The notes below the pieces were generated by a model. That model did no database searches, was not told the origin of the DNA, and saw only the letters and a list, made by a program, of their open reading frames with translations. A DNA stretch of 64,000 nt from Serinus canaria (lineage: Eukaryota; Chordata; Aves; Passeriformes; Fringillidae). The stretch lies in contig NC_066316.1 in the NCBI RefSeq assembly GCF_022539315.1, positions 51,833,994 through 51,897,993 of the forward strand. The letters are read 5' to 3'. The translations under genes were made by a program, and so were the position numbers. The first letter of the stretch is position 1. Each line of letters begins with the position of its first letter. This document shows, one piece after another, positions 50,601-63,895 of this stretch.

Positions 50601-52129
50601 AATATGCAAAGCAGAGTTCTGGCTCTGTCATGTTTTCTCTAATTTGCAGAGTTTTCCACTCTCTTTGGAAACTAGATGCTGGGGGTCACCACACTGCATT
50701 CCCTGCATATGCAGAATGCTGAAATCCCAAGGAGCTTAACTTAGTGAACACCACATGTTTCCATGCTGTTCCTATTAAGAAGATAGTTTATTTCAATGCT
50801 CTGTGCTACTTTTGTTCTCCACAGTGCATGTTGGGTTACTTCAAAGCTTCACAGCCATGGGACACTATGGCTGCTAAGTAACACTGCTCTTCCAGGGATC
50901 TATTGTTTACTAGACTATGATGGCTTCACCTGATTGGGATGGGCAAGGACAAGAACATTGGTCTTCCAATGAAACATGACCATTGCATCCCACAGCATCT
51001 ACACTTGGCTTAAGTCCTCTCACACAAGAAGCAAGAGATAACTCCCACTGCATTCATCTGTGCCAGTGTTTCACTCCAAAAATGTTATTTCCTTAGAGCT
51101 TCATAGAGGCATCTGTCCCCTGCAACTTCAGAGCCTCCAGCAAGATAAAGGGGTGTGACTAGGAACATGAACTGACCTCATGAGTTTACCTTCTTTTCTT
51201 CTCATATATTCTCCATGTAGTTTTAAAACTTAGCCCACCATCTTCTGTTCCCATTTCTATTTCTGCAGGACTAACACTTCTGTGTTAAAGAGATACATCT
51301 AACCTGTACATTGAAGGGGTTCCCAAAATTCTACAGGAAACATGGACATGGTTCTCCTTCTTGATGTAGTGCTGACATTTTAATGGAGCTCTGTAGGTAA
51401 TGGAATACAATAACCCTGACATTGCCAATATCTAAAATTGATGCAAGAGGAGAGTCAGGTTCTGTATTTTTTATTAGCTCTTAAAAGTAAAACAGTAAAA
51501 GTAGTTTTGAAAACAGAGAGAGAGGTGAAGAGTCAATCTTCTCCTGAGAGGAAACTAAGTTCAGTTTATTTGCAATGTGTTTTTTGACTGTATGTCACCT
51601 TGAACTCCTATGAAAAGCAGGCTTTTCTGTGCCATTGTAGTTTTTTCATTTCTGCTTTACAGTCTCTTGGGACACCCACTAAAAGCTTGCCAAAGGGGTG
51701 GTGGGAGGGTGGGGACTTAAATATTTTAAATCTATTAAATAAAATAACACTTTTGAAATACCCAAAAACATATGAAAATATGTTTCCCCTCATGTGGGAA
51801 TTCAGCTGTTCCCAGGAACAGCCTGGGTGTCAGGAGACCAGAGTAGCATATGAGGAATGTATTAAACAAATGATGGAAGAAGGATTGAATAGCTTGGGGA
51901 GCTGGAAAAATAATACATAACTTTTCATCTTGAGTCTACCCTGGACTGACAGAGCAAATGAAAATCATTAGACTCTGAAGACTGTTTGGTGGTCCATGTG
52001 GAATCACTTGGTGGTTTCTCTGGAGTTACTAATAGACAGCTTTCTACATCACAGAAACTTCCATGCATTTATCACCCTTTTCAGCAGTCCTAGTGGAAGC
52101 CAAGAATAAGGGTTTAAGAGAGAAAAGCA

Positions 52130-52147
52130 TTTAAGCATATGCTTAAA
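52130..52147. repeat. 18-bp perfect palindrome
   Basis: TTTAAGCATATGCTTAAA equals its own reverse complement. The central CATATG is an E-box. Confidence 0.8.
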
Positions 52148-53226
52148 ATTAAGCACCTGCTCAAGTACTTTTCTGGATGAGAACCTTAAAAACTGGACAG
52201 CTAATACATGTGGTAAAAATATGAAGAACAGAATGGAAAAGGAGCTGCTTATATGGTACCTGTTCTGGAAAAGGTTTTATTGTCATTAAATAGCTTTTAG
52301 CAACATCATATTGTATTTTTTTAAAAAAGGAAAACAGTTACAAAGGCCATTTGTAATGGTCATTCAGAAAGGAGCAAGTGTATCAGGATCCTGTGCTGTC
52401 TCACCAGAGGCTGAGAATGTTAAGTCCTCTCATATGCTTGCATTTCAATGTGGAATTAATTAACAGAATCTATCATATTTTCCATTTCTCTGCACTAGGC
52501 AATGTTAGAAATACTGAAGCAACTTCCAGGTAACTTACAGCAGAAGTACCCAGCAAAGTACAAAACCAAAAATCTCGCTGGAGTCCTGCCAATCCACACA
52601 GTTGTGTTAGTGCAGTGCAGGCATATCCATGTGGCTTCCAGTTTAGAAGGCAGCTGAAGGATGCCAGTGTGGCATTGCATGGGACCAACAACCTTCCTTT
52701 GCTCCCAGTGCAGACAGTGAAGTGTAGGGGACGACAGTGCAGGGCATCACTGCAAATGATGGAAGCAGAGTCTCATTGTACAGAGATTCCTTTCTTCATT
52801 TGTTTATCACATAAATGTAAGGGAGGCTGAATCTGCCCCCAGCAGGCTGATCATACTTGGTCCAAGTGCAGAACCTACACTAACACCAAGCTGAGGGAAA
52901 AACCCAACAATTAATCAAAATGAAGTTTTGTCCTTATCTCGCCCAAAGACTGCACTTAATTACACTCCTTAAATAAAAATGAAGAAAAATAATTTCTTGG
53001 CTCACGATTATTTTTGACTGGACTGAAGCTTCATCAGGAATATTTGAAAAATATAAAATCTGTTTTGTAGTAAAATGGTTTTCATTTTGAAATTAGATGC
53101 AAACTTCGTACTAGCAATGTTAATTGTGCAGGGTATTCCTCTGCCTGAACTCTTTCTTTCTGCAAATTAACTAGAAACTGAGGAGGTATATTTGCTTCCA
53201 CAGGACCAAGCTGATGCACTACCTTA

Positions 53227-53246
53227 CTTATCACACTTGTGATAAG
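53227..53246. promoter_or_regulatory. inverted pair of GATA motifs
   Basis: CTTATCACA and TGTGATAAG form a perfect 9-bp inverted repeat around CT, putting two GATAAG sites back to back. It could be a paired GATA-factor site or chance. Confidence 0.35.
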
Positions 53247-53824
53247 ACTATTTTAGATCATGTTTCCTTTCATTACCTGACAAAAGGATTTAAAAATCAC
53301 TGGGATTACCACATTTTATCATCGTGAAATGCATGGAAATATTGAAGCATGTCTTGATCGACTGTTTTAATCTGTGCCAGCTCCTAGAAATTTCAATAAG
53401 AAAAAAAAATCTGCTACAATTTTTAAATTATTTGAAAATAGTAAACATTTATAACATAAAGCAAGAGAACATGTTTAAGTTTATTTAATAATATGCTATT
53501 TCTATATTATATCTTTCTAAAATTAATCTACTCAAATATTTGCTGAAATGTATAGACTAATAGCTTAATTATATGGCAAAATAAGGAATTGATGACAAAT
53601 ATTTTGGCCATAAAATGTGATTTTTACTTAAGAATGCATCCTGACAAAGCAGGAAAAAAACCCACAAATTTGTTTGCATATATCATGGCTCACCTTCCTG
53701 ACTTCACTTTTCACCCTACCTAGCAGTTATTTTACACCATTCCAGCCAAATTCTCAAAAAGCTCACAAAAGAAGCTGACAGCATGCTCTTGAATCTTGTC
53801 TCAAAGAATTGGTCTGAAAGGTAT

Positions 53825-53880
53825 TTGCAGGCAGTGCTGGGGTCTGCACAGTCCTTGTGGGTCCCCTTCCAGCTCTGGAG
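53825..53880 (+). mobile_element. short CR1 3'-end remnant
   Basis: The stretch CAGTCCTTGTGGGTCCCCTT followed by CCAGCTCTGG resembles the terminal CR1 block (GATCCTTGTGGGTCCCTTCC then AACTCAGG) in plus orientation, preceded by a GCAGG-TGG block. Only about 55 bases survive and the octamer tail is not recognisable. Confidence 0.45.
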
Positions 53881-55668
53881 GCTAGAGCCCACTTGGATGG
53901 TGCAGAGTTTTCTGTCTCTCTTCCGTCCCAGTACAACGCCCTTCTTCTTTTTCCTCCTGCTGTGTTTCCTGACCCCTTTCCTGACCAGTGCCATGATCCA
54001 TTTGCCAGGTTTCTGGATCCTTGTCCTCTTCCCAAACCTGAGACAAGCCCAGCCCCAGCATATAAAACTTTCTCTCTGGTCCCCATCTAATCTCAGCCTC
54101 TCCACACCCTCTCTTCCTGGCTTCCCCTCCCAATTTCTTTGCCAAGTCCACATGTCCCCACCCCTCCGTCCCCAATGGCATTCCTCAGTCCTTAGGTCAG
54201 CTTCCCACTTCCCCTGACTCCAGCTACTCATTTCATTACTCTGTGTCCTTATCTGCTCCCTTCCTCTCAACTTAAATCACACGGCTCCCTCCTATCCTGC
54301 TGCCCGGACTGACCGCAGCAGGGGAATACAGGGGCGAAGGGCCAATGCTCAGGGTGACTCTGTGCAGCCTCCTTGGCAGGGAGCCGTGGGAAGCTGCCTT
54401 CCAGAGGAAAGCCCAGTTTCTCTGCTCAGCTGCAGGGGAGGCCTTTCCCTGCTGCAGCCAGGATGTGAGCAGGCACAGGCACTGAGAGGCTCACACCTGC
54501 TTCCTGCAGCTGCGGTTTTCAAAGCACTTGCTTGGATTGCGGAGGTCTGTAAGGATCAGGTGTACAGAACATTTCTTCCCCCAAACCTGTAACTCCGTTG
54601 GTTTCCATGGGGGTTTTACTTGGCATTGGGAATGAGCACATGGTGACAGGTTACCCACCACAGACATGAGTCATGCCATCATGCAGGTGATGCTGCTGTT
54701 GCTAACCCATAGCTGTTCCAGGCTGGCTGGTTATACTTCCTGCTGGAAAAATATTTCCTGAAACTCTGTCAACCTGTCTCCTGCTACATGGTTTCATGTC
54801 CCCCAAGTGTTCACATAGGTACACAGCCCCCAGTCCTTGTCATTGTACAGTTTGTCAAAGAAATTCCACAAACACTGCAATAGAGGCTTTATAGGTTCAG
54901 TTATAAAGCCTGAAACAAACCAAATAAAGCCAAGCCATTGCAGAACATGGTGGAGGGGCAAGCTGAAAATGGGAAGTTGCAAAGTTAGGGTAGCATGAGA
55001 AAATGTGAAAGAAATCTAAAAACAACCTTAGAATTATCAACCCTCAGTTCTCTTGTTTCACTGAAATTACTCCCCATGGCAGGAACAATGGAGCACACAA
55101 GTGTGCTATTGAGCTGGCAAGAGACCCGTGAATTTGCAGCACTGCCCTGTGTGCTACAGGTCCTCTCTGCATGAGACCAACACACCTTCCATCTCCAAGG
55201 GTTAATAAATGCCACTCACCAGCTGATAATACACTCATTTCTATTGGGATTTTGTTCCGTACAGGAGGGTATATATCCCAACTCTTGCCTTCCCTATTCT
55301 CTATTTAATGTTTTTAATATTTAATATATCCTCTATTTAATGTTAATCTTTGCTGACCTGAACCTGCAGTCCTCCCTCAAAGAGGACTACAGTTCTCAGG
55401 AGGAAGATGTTGAAAACAATAGGGAAATGTTTTTTATTTACAGGCAGATATTTACAGCACTTCAGCTGACAATCATACCAGTTTGCCTACCCTTTCTTTC
55501 CTTGCTCCAGGTTTTGCCTAAGGGAACAAAGAGCAGGGCAAGCCTCAGGTGCATCAGTTATGAAATACCTCCCACCAATCCAGCATTTGCCTCAAGGACA
55601 GCAGTCCTGGTAAGGATTAGCAGCCTCTGCAGGGAGCTAATGAGGATGCTGAGAACTTGGTCTCCAAG

Positions 55669-55693
55669 CCCCTTCCCCCTCCCCCACCTCCCC
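55669..55693 (-). other. G-quadruplex-forming run on the minus strand
   Basis: Plus-strand C tracts of 4, 5, 5 and 4 are separated by TT, T and ACCT, giving a short-loop G-quadruplex on the minus strand. Confidence 0.7.
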
Positions 55694-57515
55694 AAGCAAA
55701 GCCCTTGTAGACCCCAGAGCTTCAGCAGCAAAAAGACACACTCAGACAAAGAGAGAAGTGCAGCCCTGGCTTCAGACAAATACAGGATGGTAATTCCAGG
55801 CCATTCAGGGAAGAGTTAAGCACCAAATACACAAGTGCCCCTACTTTCAGCCTGGACACTGTGATTTTATTACACTCTTCTCTGAAAGTTGGCAGGCTGC
55901 ATGCCAAGCACTTTTTGATTTGATTTTATCTTTGTTTTACTTTCTCACACGCAGAAACTGTCCTCAAAACCTCTTACTTTTAAGCTAAGTGCCAAAAAAT
56001 GCTCAAGTGCCAGCCAGTGACTCATCTTTTAAAAGCCTGGCTTTTGGAAGGTGGTTTTCATTTCAGGAACTTAGGATTGCTTCCTGGATACTAAACATTG
56101 TGGGATCAATAATTAGACTAGAAAAATGTAGAAAAAGAAGGATTTTAAATATTAAACATCACTCATGTTTGGGGGTTCTGTTAACTAGAGATATGTGGGA
56201 GTTCCAAACCAAGAAAAAAACAAGAAGGCCGAGAGTTTGGCTGATTACTCAAAATGGCCAACATCCACCTCTTTTTTTTTTTTTTTAACCCTGAAACATA
56301 TTTCAAATAATTTTAATCTTTTTTTAATAATGGAACCAGACACATACATCACTTTGCCTTGGAAAGAGTAGAAAGGTTATCCTTTTTTTTATGCTGGTGC
56401 AAATGGAAAGCACATGATGACATTCCATCTCTCTCTCTCTGTGCTGTGTTTCACCCATTTCTCAACACACAACAGACATGCAGCCCTTATCAGTGCTGTG
56501 GTTACATGATATCATTTTGCCATCATGCAAGCCAAACTTCTGAAGTGCTCTTTTGCTTCTAGGGATTTCCTTGTCTACACACCACTGAAAACCTTGCTTG
56601 CACCACAGTAAAGGCATGTGGGAACACAGAAGCCTGTACACAGGTGAAGGCATCTAGCAGGAGTCAGGGTGGAAGAAGGGCACAGATCTCCTCTCACACC
56701 TGGATTGTTTCTGTTTGGAGGCAATAGCGTTTACCAACTCCAGCAAGGGAGTGACTGGATGAGTCAAACAGCTATTTTTCTAGAGGGAGTAAACAAAGTG
56801 ATAAAATAAAAACTAGAAAGCTGAGAAAAAAATAATTATATATTTATTAGGTCCAAAACTAAACATGAAGTAACTCTTCCTATGTTTGATGCAGGATCCA
56901 GCACAGTTATTCAAGGTAACTGTCTTTTTTTAAATCCTGCTGAGATCATTCATTCTTTATATATCAAGGCTAGCAACTATGACTCTCAAAACTTGCTTAT
57001 AAACACACTTCACATCTTACACATAGGACAGTCTGCCAGCACGCAGGTGCCCTTGTCCATGGGTGTTGGGTGAATATTTATATTTATATATAGCTATCCG
57101 GTTATTCTGGGATTGGTACCATCCTGGACTGACACTGCAATCTGTTCAGAAGCAGTTTTGAACAAGTCTAATGAGATGGTATAGATTTTCTGGGAGCATC
57201 AAAGGCTTTCAAAATTTTCTCCCACCTAATCTGCTCTTCTGTGTCAAAGACAAACCAACACTGAATGTTTCAAAGTAAGGTCAAGAGTCCTTGTTTTAGC
57301 CTTTACTCTTTTAGTTACACCAGTAGCTGGCACTAGAGAAAAGATTTCCTGACCATTCAGCTGAAGCATATCTATGTTTAGAAATCAGACAGCTCACCAT
57401 AACTTTGGGCCCTTTTTTATCCATTGGCATGTTTTGAAGCAACTATTAATGGAAACGAGATGGTTTTTCTCCTTACACAAATCAGCCAAAACCCAGAAAA
57501 TTCTCTATCCTGTTG

Positions 57516-57573
57516 AAAACAAACAAACATAACAAAACAAATCAAAAAAACAAAACCAAACATACAACTTTAC
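57516..57573 (+). repeat. A-rich (CAAA)-like low-complexity tract
   Basis: Irregular AAAC, CAAA and poly-A units with almost no T. No retrotransposon body is visible on either side. Confidence 0.7.
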
Positions 57574-58969
57574 CTGATATCCACTTACCCAATGTATGGT
57601 TTTAGTCACAGAAATAAAGACTCAAACCACCTTACTAAGAGTCAGAATGAAAACATCCCATTCTATCTTTTTCTTCTTAGTGTGTCAAGAGCTGCAAGGT
57701 GGGTAACCTTACTCTTTTTTACTTAAAACATGTGAAAACACAACCTAAGCTGTTCTCTCCAAAACCCTTGAGTGTGCCACAACACAAACACGGCCAAGCA
57801 ACCAGCACCAGGTAGAGCCATGGTACACTGGCAGCAGGTTATTACCCTGTGTTGGTGGGATGGTTTATACAGAGGCAGATTTCTGATCCTCACTTAATAT
57901 CCTGCTAATCACCCTGGCTTGCGGAGCCGGGCCTGGCTGGATGCACAGGTCCTGGAGCTGCTGCCAAGAGCAGGGAGCTGCTCAGCTTCCTACACTAGGT
58001 GGCATGGAAGGACCAAGTTTCGCCACCCCCAGCACTGCCCGATGGCAAGTGGCGCTGTAATGTGTCTTGCAATGTCTTTTCCTTGGGCTCTGCAGAAATA
58101 TCTGGTTGTTTATTTAATCACCTGGCAGAATTTTATCCAGATAAATGCTGAAGTTGTTCTTGGAGGGGTTCGCTTGTGACATTTCCATTCCAACGGAGAG
58201 GGAGCTCTTCAATGTCCTTGGTGACCTTTCCCTCTCAATTTTCCCTTACTGACTTTCAGCACTTTTATAGACCCTAACTCTGTACCTTACTCAGTTAAGT
58301 CTCGGCTTTCCCATTAGTTCTCCTCATTTCCCCATTACTCTACATGGAGAAAAAACAGCACTTTGAAATTTTGCAATTCACAGGGCTATAACTTGGCACC
58401 TTATGTCTGAACACATTTTTAGCGCTGCAGAATCAGACCACTTTTGATGTCTGAAGTAATCAAGATTCTTGAAGAGGTCAGTTTGATTCTTACCTTGCTC
58501 AACTACTGAGCTGATTACTGCAAATTACTGACCCTATAAAGCAACCAAGCTGGATCCATCAGTGCTGTCAATGGGAAGGGCAGCATTGCTCAACACTGTG
58601 ATTGCACTAACAGCACAGCATGTGCAGCTACAGTCCTGCTGCAGCCCTCCTAATCCTTACTCCTATCCCACCACGGATTCAGATGTGCAATGAAGAATGT
58701 CCCAGTCAGTTCAGGATGCCTATATGGCCCTAAATCGTGTGGATGAGAACACTTAGAGCATAGTCATTAACCTGTATTGTTGCCTCTCCACTGTCACTAC
58801 AAAATACCTCATTTCTACCTGGCAGTTTCCAGTGCCACCTGGACGCAACGCCATTCCAATTACCTCACCATTCTCTCAGCATGTTTCTTCACAGCTTTCC
58901 AGCAAATAAACCCTGCCCATGCACCCAATCTCCCCACGCCCCAGCCCATACATGTAATTTGCCTTCCAT

Positions 58970-59036
58970 TGCCTGGAGCAACAACAGGGGGTAGATTATC
59001 TCTTGAGGTGTTTTCCATCTGTGTTCTCTATGATTC
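58970..59036 (+). mobile_element. short CR1 LINE 3' end
   Basis: GGGGGTAGATTATCTCTTGA and GGTGTTTTCCATCTGTGTTC, then TCTATGATTCC, line up with the CR1 terminus (GGACTAGATGATCTCTAGAG, then GTCCCTTCCAACCTGTGTTA, then TTCTATGATTC). It is in plus orientation, 3' end near 59036, severely 5'-truncated. Confidence 0.6.
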
Positions 59037-59473
59037 CCTGGGGACAGGCTTATCTCTAAAGTAACATCTTGCAGGATTCCAGGGTAACACCGGTGAACAT
59101 GTTAAGGCCAGAAATGGGGAGAGAGATGCCTGGTATTAATGGCAGAGGCATGGCTTTTCAAAGTGGAAGATTTTCCCATTATGTGAATGAGGCTGAGTAA
59201 CTCGGGGTTTTTTTTCATCTTGGGATTCAGAATTTAGGTCTCAAGACTATTTGCTGTATTTTTTTAAATCTGATTCTGCAGTCCCAGCTGTTTAACTCTG
59301 TCTTGCCTTGCTTTCTGCTCTCATGTCCATACTGAGGTGATTTTTCTACCCTCTTCCTCCCTGATGTACTGAGTTGGCACCCTCCCCCTTCCTCTCTGCC
59401 TGTCCTGACCTTCCATGGCCCTTGATAGCAAAGAGGTATTGCCAGGAGAGCCAGAGAGGCCACCTGCATCAGG

Positions 59474-59598
59474 AACAAAAAAGAAAAAAAGAAACAAAAC
59501 AAAACAAAACAAACAAACAAACAAAAAAAAACCAAAACAAAAACAAAAAACCAAACACACCCCCACACACCCCTCCCCCCCCCCCAAAAAAAAAATAA
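59474..59598 (+). repeat. A/C-only low-complexity tract
   Basis: About 120 bases made almost solely of A and C: poly-A with G, (AAAAC)n, (CAAA)n, CA repeats, an 11-C run (59575-59585) and a final A run. Three C tracts in 59560-59585 can give G-quadruplex on the minus strand. Confidence 0.85.
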
Positions 59599-61138
59599 CC
59601 CTGGAAGCAAGTTGAAACCAAAGCAGGTTAGGGTCAGGCACAAAGCTCAAAAGTATGTTTAAACCTAGTTTTGGTTCAAGGAGATGTCCAACAAATACAC
59701 CCTCTGGCCATGACAAACATCTGTATTTCATCTCTTGTTATACAGTGTTAAGTACCACCAATATATTTCAGTTTCCATAGCATCAACAAAGTATACTTCC
59801 TGGAGGATAAGAGTTCCTATGAGGAGCTATAGACTACAGCACTGTCAGTACTTGGCACAGAGCAGCTCGCTGTGCAGCACAGAAGGAAGAAGGCAATACC
59901 ACCACACAGATCCTTCCTGGCTGCATACCTCCCTGTGTTTCAAAATAACACATAAAACCTCCAAGTAGCTTCAAGGAAGGCCCATGAACAAACTAAATGA
60001 AACCATGCCTTTTGGGTGACTGTATAGCAACATGTCCTATCCTCAGTTTGACCAGTGCAGGTGTAAACAAGAGATAAAAATTATACACAGGGCACAGACA
60101 CATGACAATGGGAAACACTATAAAGTTTTAATTGCCACTTATTTGGTTAAGCCTTTCATAGCTCTCTGCTGGTGAGTCTTGAGCAATGTGGTCATTCCAT
60201 TCTCAGGCTCATAAAAATTTACAGCATGCCTTCACGTGTTCTCCCTATATAGCTCCACTTTATTTCACTGGCAAAATAAGGCCAGCTGGAGCTGCAGCTC
60301 TGATTAGCTGAATGCTTGGGATGCAGAACGCAGTCCCCAGAATACATCATATTCATGGCAATATTCTGACTGTAAAAAAGGCTTGACTTTTTAAGCTTCT
60401 CCAGAGATGTAGATAAATGTAATGTGTCAGAAATAGAGACCACCTACACATCAGATCACACTTACAAGGATAATGTATGCAGGCATATAAAATTGCCAAG
60501 GAACGCGAAGCCACACAGAAAGGGGTACTTCCCCAGGCTACTGACTGGTTCATTCCACATTTCACTGACTTTATTAGGCAGCTGAGTGACCTTTGGTGTC
60601 ATCAGAACCACCTGAAGGGATGAAATTGCACTGGTTTTGGATGGCCAGCGCCAGGGACATGATGATTTTAAAATATGCCGGAAGACAAAGTCACAGGCAA
60701 ACAGCATCGCACATTCATACCTGCTTATTTCCAAATCATAATCAAAAGCAGTGAATACAACTTTCTTAGTAGAGACACTGAAACAGCTCCATTAATTGTT
60801 AAGATTCCAGTTATTATTATTGCCAAAGCACTTTTACGGGGAGGGATTTGAAACATTTTTCTAAAGGGAAAGAAAAGAAGGAAGAAATGCAGCTTTGTGA
60901 CTCAGAGGCACAATTGAAATAAAAATCTAAACATTGTCACAAGTGGCACCACTGAAGCCCAAATCAAAACAGCACATCTTGGAAATTTCCAGAGGATCTT
61001 GGAAAAATTCTGCGCTTTTAAACAAAGAACAACAAAATGAAAAGAATGTCAAAAAAAGAACTTGAGAAAAAAAATTGAGTAGTTAAAGCTAAATCATTAC
61101 TATTTCTACAGCCCAGAGAGCATACCAAAATATGATTG

Positions 61139-61162
61139 ATACACAGCTTGCAAGCTGTGTAT
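61139..61162. repeat. 24-bp perfect palindrome
   Basis: ATACACAGCTTG is followed at once by its exact reverse complement CAAGCTGTGTAT, with no spacer. A perfect 24-bp palindrome is not expected by chance in 64 kb of random sequence. Confidence 0.85.
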
Positions 61163-63895
61163 TTAATTCATACTGCACTTTTTCTATACAGCTAAAGAGC
61201 AGAATAAAGGAACAGTGTGGGGCTTCCTATCATCAGCGTTCCTGACAATTTCTCACTTTCCTCAATAAACCTGAACAAGATTCTTGTTTGGGTACCTGGA
61301 GTTCATCTGAAGACCACTCAAACAAAAGTAGCCATCTTTGCTTAATGGTGCTATGATCCTGTTTTGTAAACCCTGGGAAGAAAGAGCCTTGGGAGCGGAA
61401 AAGGTGTAGTTGCACCCCAGCTCCATTTCAGACACATCTGTCCACCAGCATGGACTGCTCTGTTCAGATGCAAACCTTGGAGAGTGCAGGAAGTCAAGCT
61501 TCATCCTTACACACTCTGCAATGTGGCTGTATTTCCCAGGTGAGTGTTCCAGTCCCCTGGGCATTATTCTCACTCTTGTTCTCAGCACCTGGAGGTGCTC
61601 CCAAGGTGCTACCTGGGGCACAGGATTTCCTAAAGGCTTGGACACTGTGCTGGGGAGCACTCAAAGCTCTGGAGCATCCTTTAGAGGCAGATCAACTTTG
61701 CAGACAAATGTCCTACAAATTCCTATCCAGTTGGTGAATCTCCCTAGGTATTCCATTTAAAGCCATGCTGCTTGGAATAAAGTACTTTTAACAGGAGCTG
61801 AAGCAGAAAACAAATGTGAAAATGATTCATGCTTCTGGGAAGTGGCTGTCTGGCTTCTAGAGCATGTGGCAGTGAATGTAAAATGCTGCGCACAGTGCGG
61901 CTGTCTCATCAGGAGAGACCAAGGAGCAATGCTTCAAGCCTTGCACATGCACAATCAGCTTGCAGGCTGCTAGTGAAAACACTGTCCTATTGCTCTCAGA
62001 TTTCTACAGAGATGGACACTGAACTAGTTCTCCTAAAGCTTGGTGCATGCTGGAGGCTGCCAGGTAATATATCCTCCCACAGCAGCTTTTGTGAATCTAG
62101 CATTTCTTTTTTTGGTCTGTAAGGACCTCAATCAAAATCTTTTGAACACTTTGGATGTTCTGAGATTTTGCTTCACCAAGAAATGAAGTTTTTATCATTT
62201 TTTTAAAGTTTTTTTTTTGTCTTAGAATGAGGGTGTGATTTGGCATCTGAGCCAAAAAAATCAGTGAAATGCACAGCTCTTCTGGTGGCAGATTGTTCCC
62301 TGTAGGAGGTCTCTGGTTGTTCTTCACATCTCATGGGTGTTACAGAAGTAGTTCTCAGGGAACTATAAAAAAGAAGAAAGGAAGGTTGTTTGGCATATTC
62401 AGAATAGCGTGCTAATGTAATCAGAAGAAAATATTGCATAGAATTCTGTGAATGGTACACAGATACTATGGGCAATTGGAGCTTTATACATTTATGTAAC
62501 TTGTAATTAATTAATTCAATTATTCAAAGAAAATTACTTCACACCCCCACAAAATACCCTGTATCTTACTAAGGAGACAGATATGCCTGGTTTTACACTC
62601 AAGTAATGTCACTTCCAGCAGAAGCTCATTTATTAGAATACCAGAATACTGCTGTATGATGCCTATCGTAACACCCACCTCCCACACACACCGGGCAGCA
62701 TGCGCCTTGTAACAAAGGAGGCATTCATTGCTATTACCTTGAAAGGTACTCGGGGCGATGAATGCATTAAAGGGACCCGAGAAATGTTCACTTCACCAAA
62801 GAAAAGCTGAAATAGCTTAGGGGCGTTTGCACTGGAAGTTGTGGTGCCTCCACATTTGCTATCCCGGGACCAAGTTTCCCTCCCATTGCCAAGAACTTCA
62901 TTGAGCTTTGAACTTCCTCAGATTTGCAGCTACCAAGAGCTCCGAACCTAAACACTTCACTCTGTGCTTTCAAAAGGTCCAAAACTAAATCTGGATCTCA
63001 GCTCTTTGGCTACAGTGTTTTGGCTACCCTTGGGGCATCTGCTGCTGGTTTGAGCTCTGTTGCAGGCAGGAGCAGGAGAGGGCTCCTGAGAGCCCCTTTG
63101 GTTTGGTTAGACAGGTTTGGTGACTGGATTCACTGCTCCTCTGCAGCACGGTGCTAGCTGCACTGCATTTTTGTTTTATTATCACTATAGCAGCCCCGAG
63201 TCTATTAATACGTATTTTGTGCAAAAAAGAGTCTGGCACTTTCAAAAAGAGAAAGGTGGTAATGAAGAGAATCTTAAGCTTCTAAACACACTCCAAACTA
63301 TTACAAAAATTACACTAAGAGCTGCAAATTCTTGAGAGAAAATTTAATTTAAAAAATGAAAAAGCAAAACTCAGCCTGAGTGCTGTCAGGTCACTCTAGG
63401 CAAGGCGAAATCTCCAATCTTACCCTCCTCTATTGCTGCTGTTGAATACTTTGAAAATATTTTCAGTGAAGCAGCCTGACAAATGACGCTTTGGTTTAGG
63501 GGTCAGCACTCCACAGTGGCCACCTGAAGGTGGCAACAACCTGTTTGCCCAGCTGGTGGTTGAGGGTGCTCAACAGGTTTAGCTGCCAAGTGGACAGCTC
63601 TGCTTTCTCAGCTCTGACGCTGTTACTCAGAGCAACCAGCCCTGCCTCTGGTGTTGAAACTCACCCCGTCCCCTGGGACCCAGCCTGGGCGCAAGTGTCT
63701 TCCGAGCCGGAACAGCCAGATTGGGGTTTTTTCCATTAGTCACAGGACAGAGATCAGCAGTCATGGGGTTTGTGTAGGTTATACCTTCACCTTTCCTTCG
63801 GTGAGTTTAACTCCTGAAGCACAGCCGACGCTTGCTTCATCTCATCGCCTTGTCCCGGCCAGCGCCTGCAGGAAGCAGGAAAACTTAACGCATGC

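Larger units (their letters stand above)
37113..53824. other. long non-coding stretch
   Basis: Apart from the 42.7-kb exon candidate no gene is supported. It holds a T17 run (37523-37539), the compound palindrome at 41.5 kb, an AAAT microsatellite at 47.6 kb and palindromes at 52.1 and 53.2 kb. Confidence 0.5.
53881..58969. other. non-coding stretch with a C/T-rich segment
   Basis: Positions 53920-54260 are pyrimidine-rich on the plus strand and give long overlapping open frames on both strands (up to 184 codons). Their composition is low-complexity and no motif supports a protein. The G-quadruplex at 55.67 kb lies here. Confidence 0.5.
59037..63840. other. non-coding stretch
   Basis: No supported gene. 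It includes the A/C-rich tract at 59.5 kb and the 24-bp palindrome at 61.1 kb. CpG frequency rises slightly after about 62.7 kb. Confidence 0.5.

Noticed and set aside
53716..54270. 184-codon minus-strand open frame and overlapping plus-strand frames
   Set aside because: The segment is C/T-skewed, which removes stop codons on both strands. No domain, no codon periodicity, and part overlaps a CR1 remnant.
57992..58006. ACACTAGGTGGCATG as a second CTCF site
   Set aside because: It has two mismatches to the core consensus, so it is too weak to call by eye.
58102..58179. Open frame KYLVVYLITWQNFIQ after a ctctgcag acceptor
   Set aside because: Only 26 codons from acceptor to stop, no poly(A) signal close by and no known motif. 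Such frames arise by chance behind acceptors.
63849..63860. CTTGTCCCGGCC, identical to the 3' part of miR-92
   Set aside because: The seed half of the microRNA is missing and no hairpin arm lies nearby. The 12-base match is coincidental.
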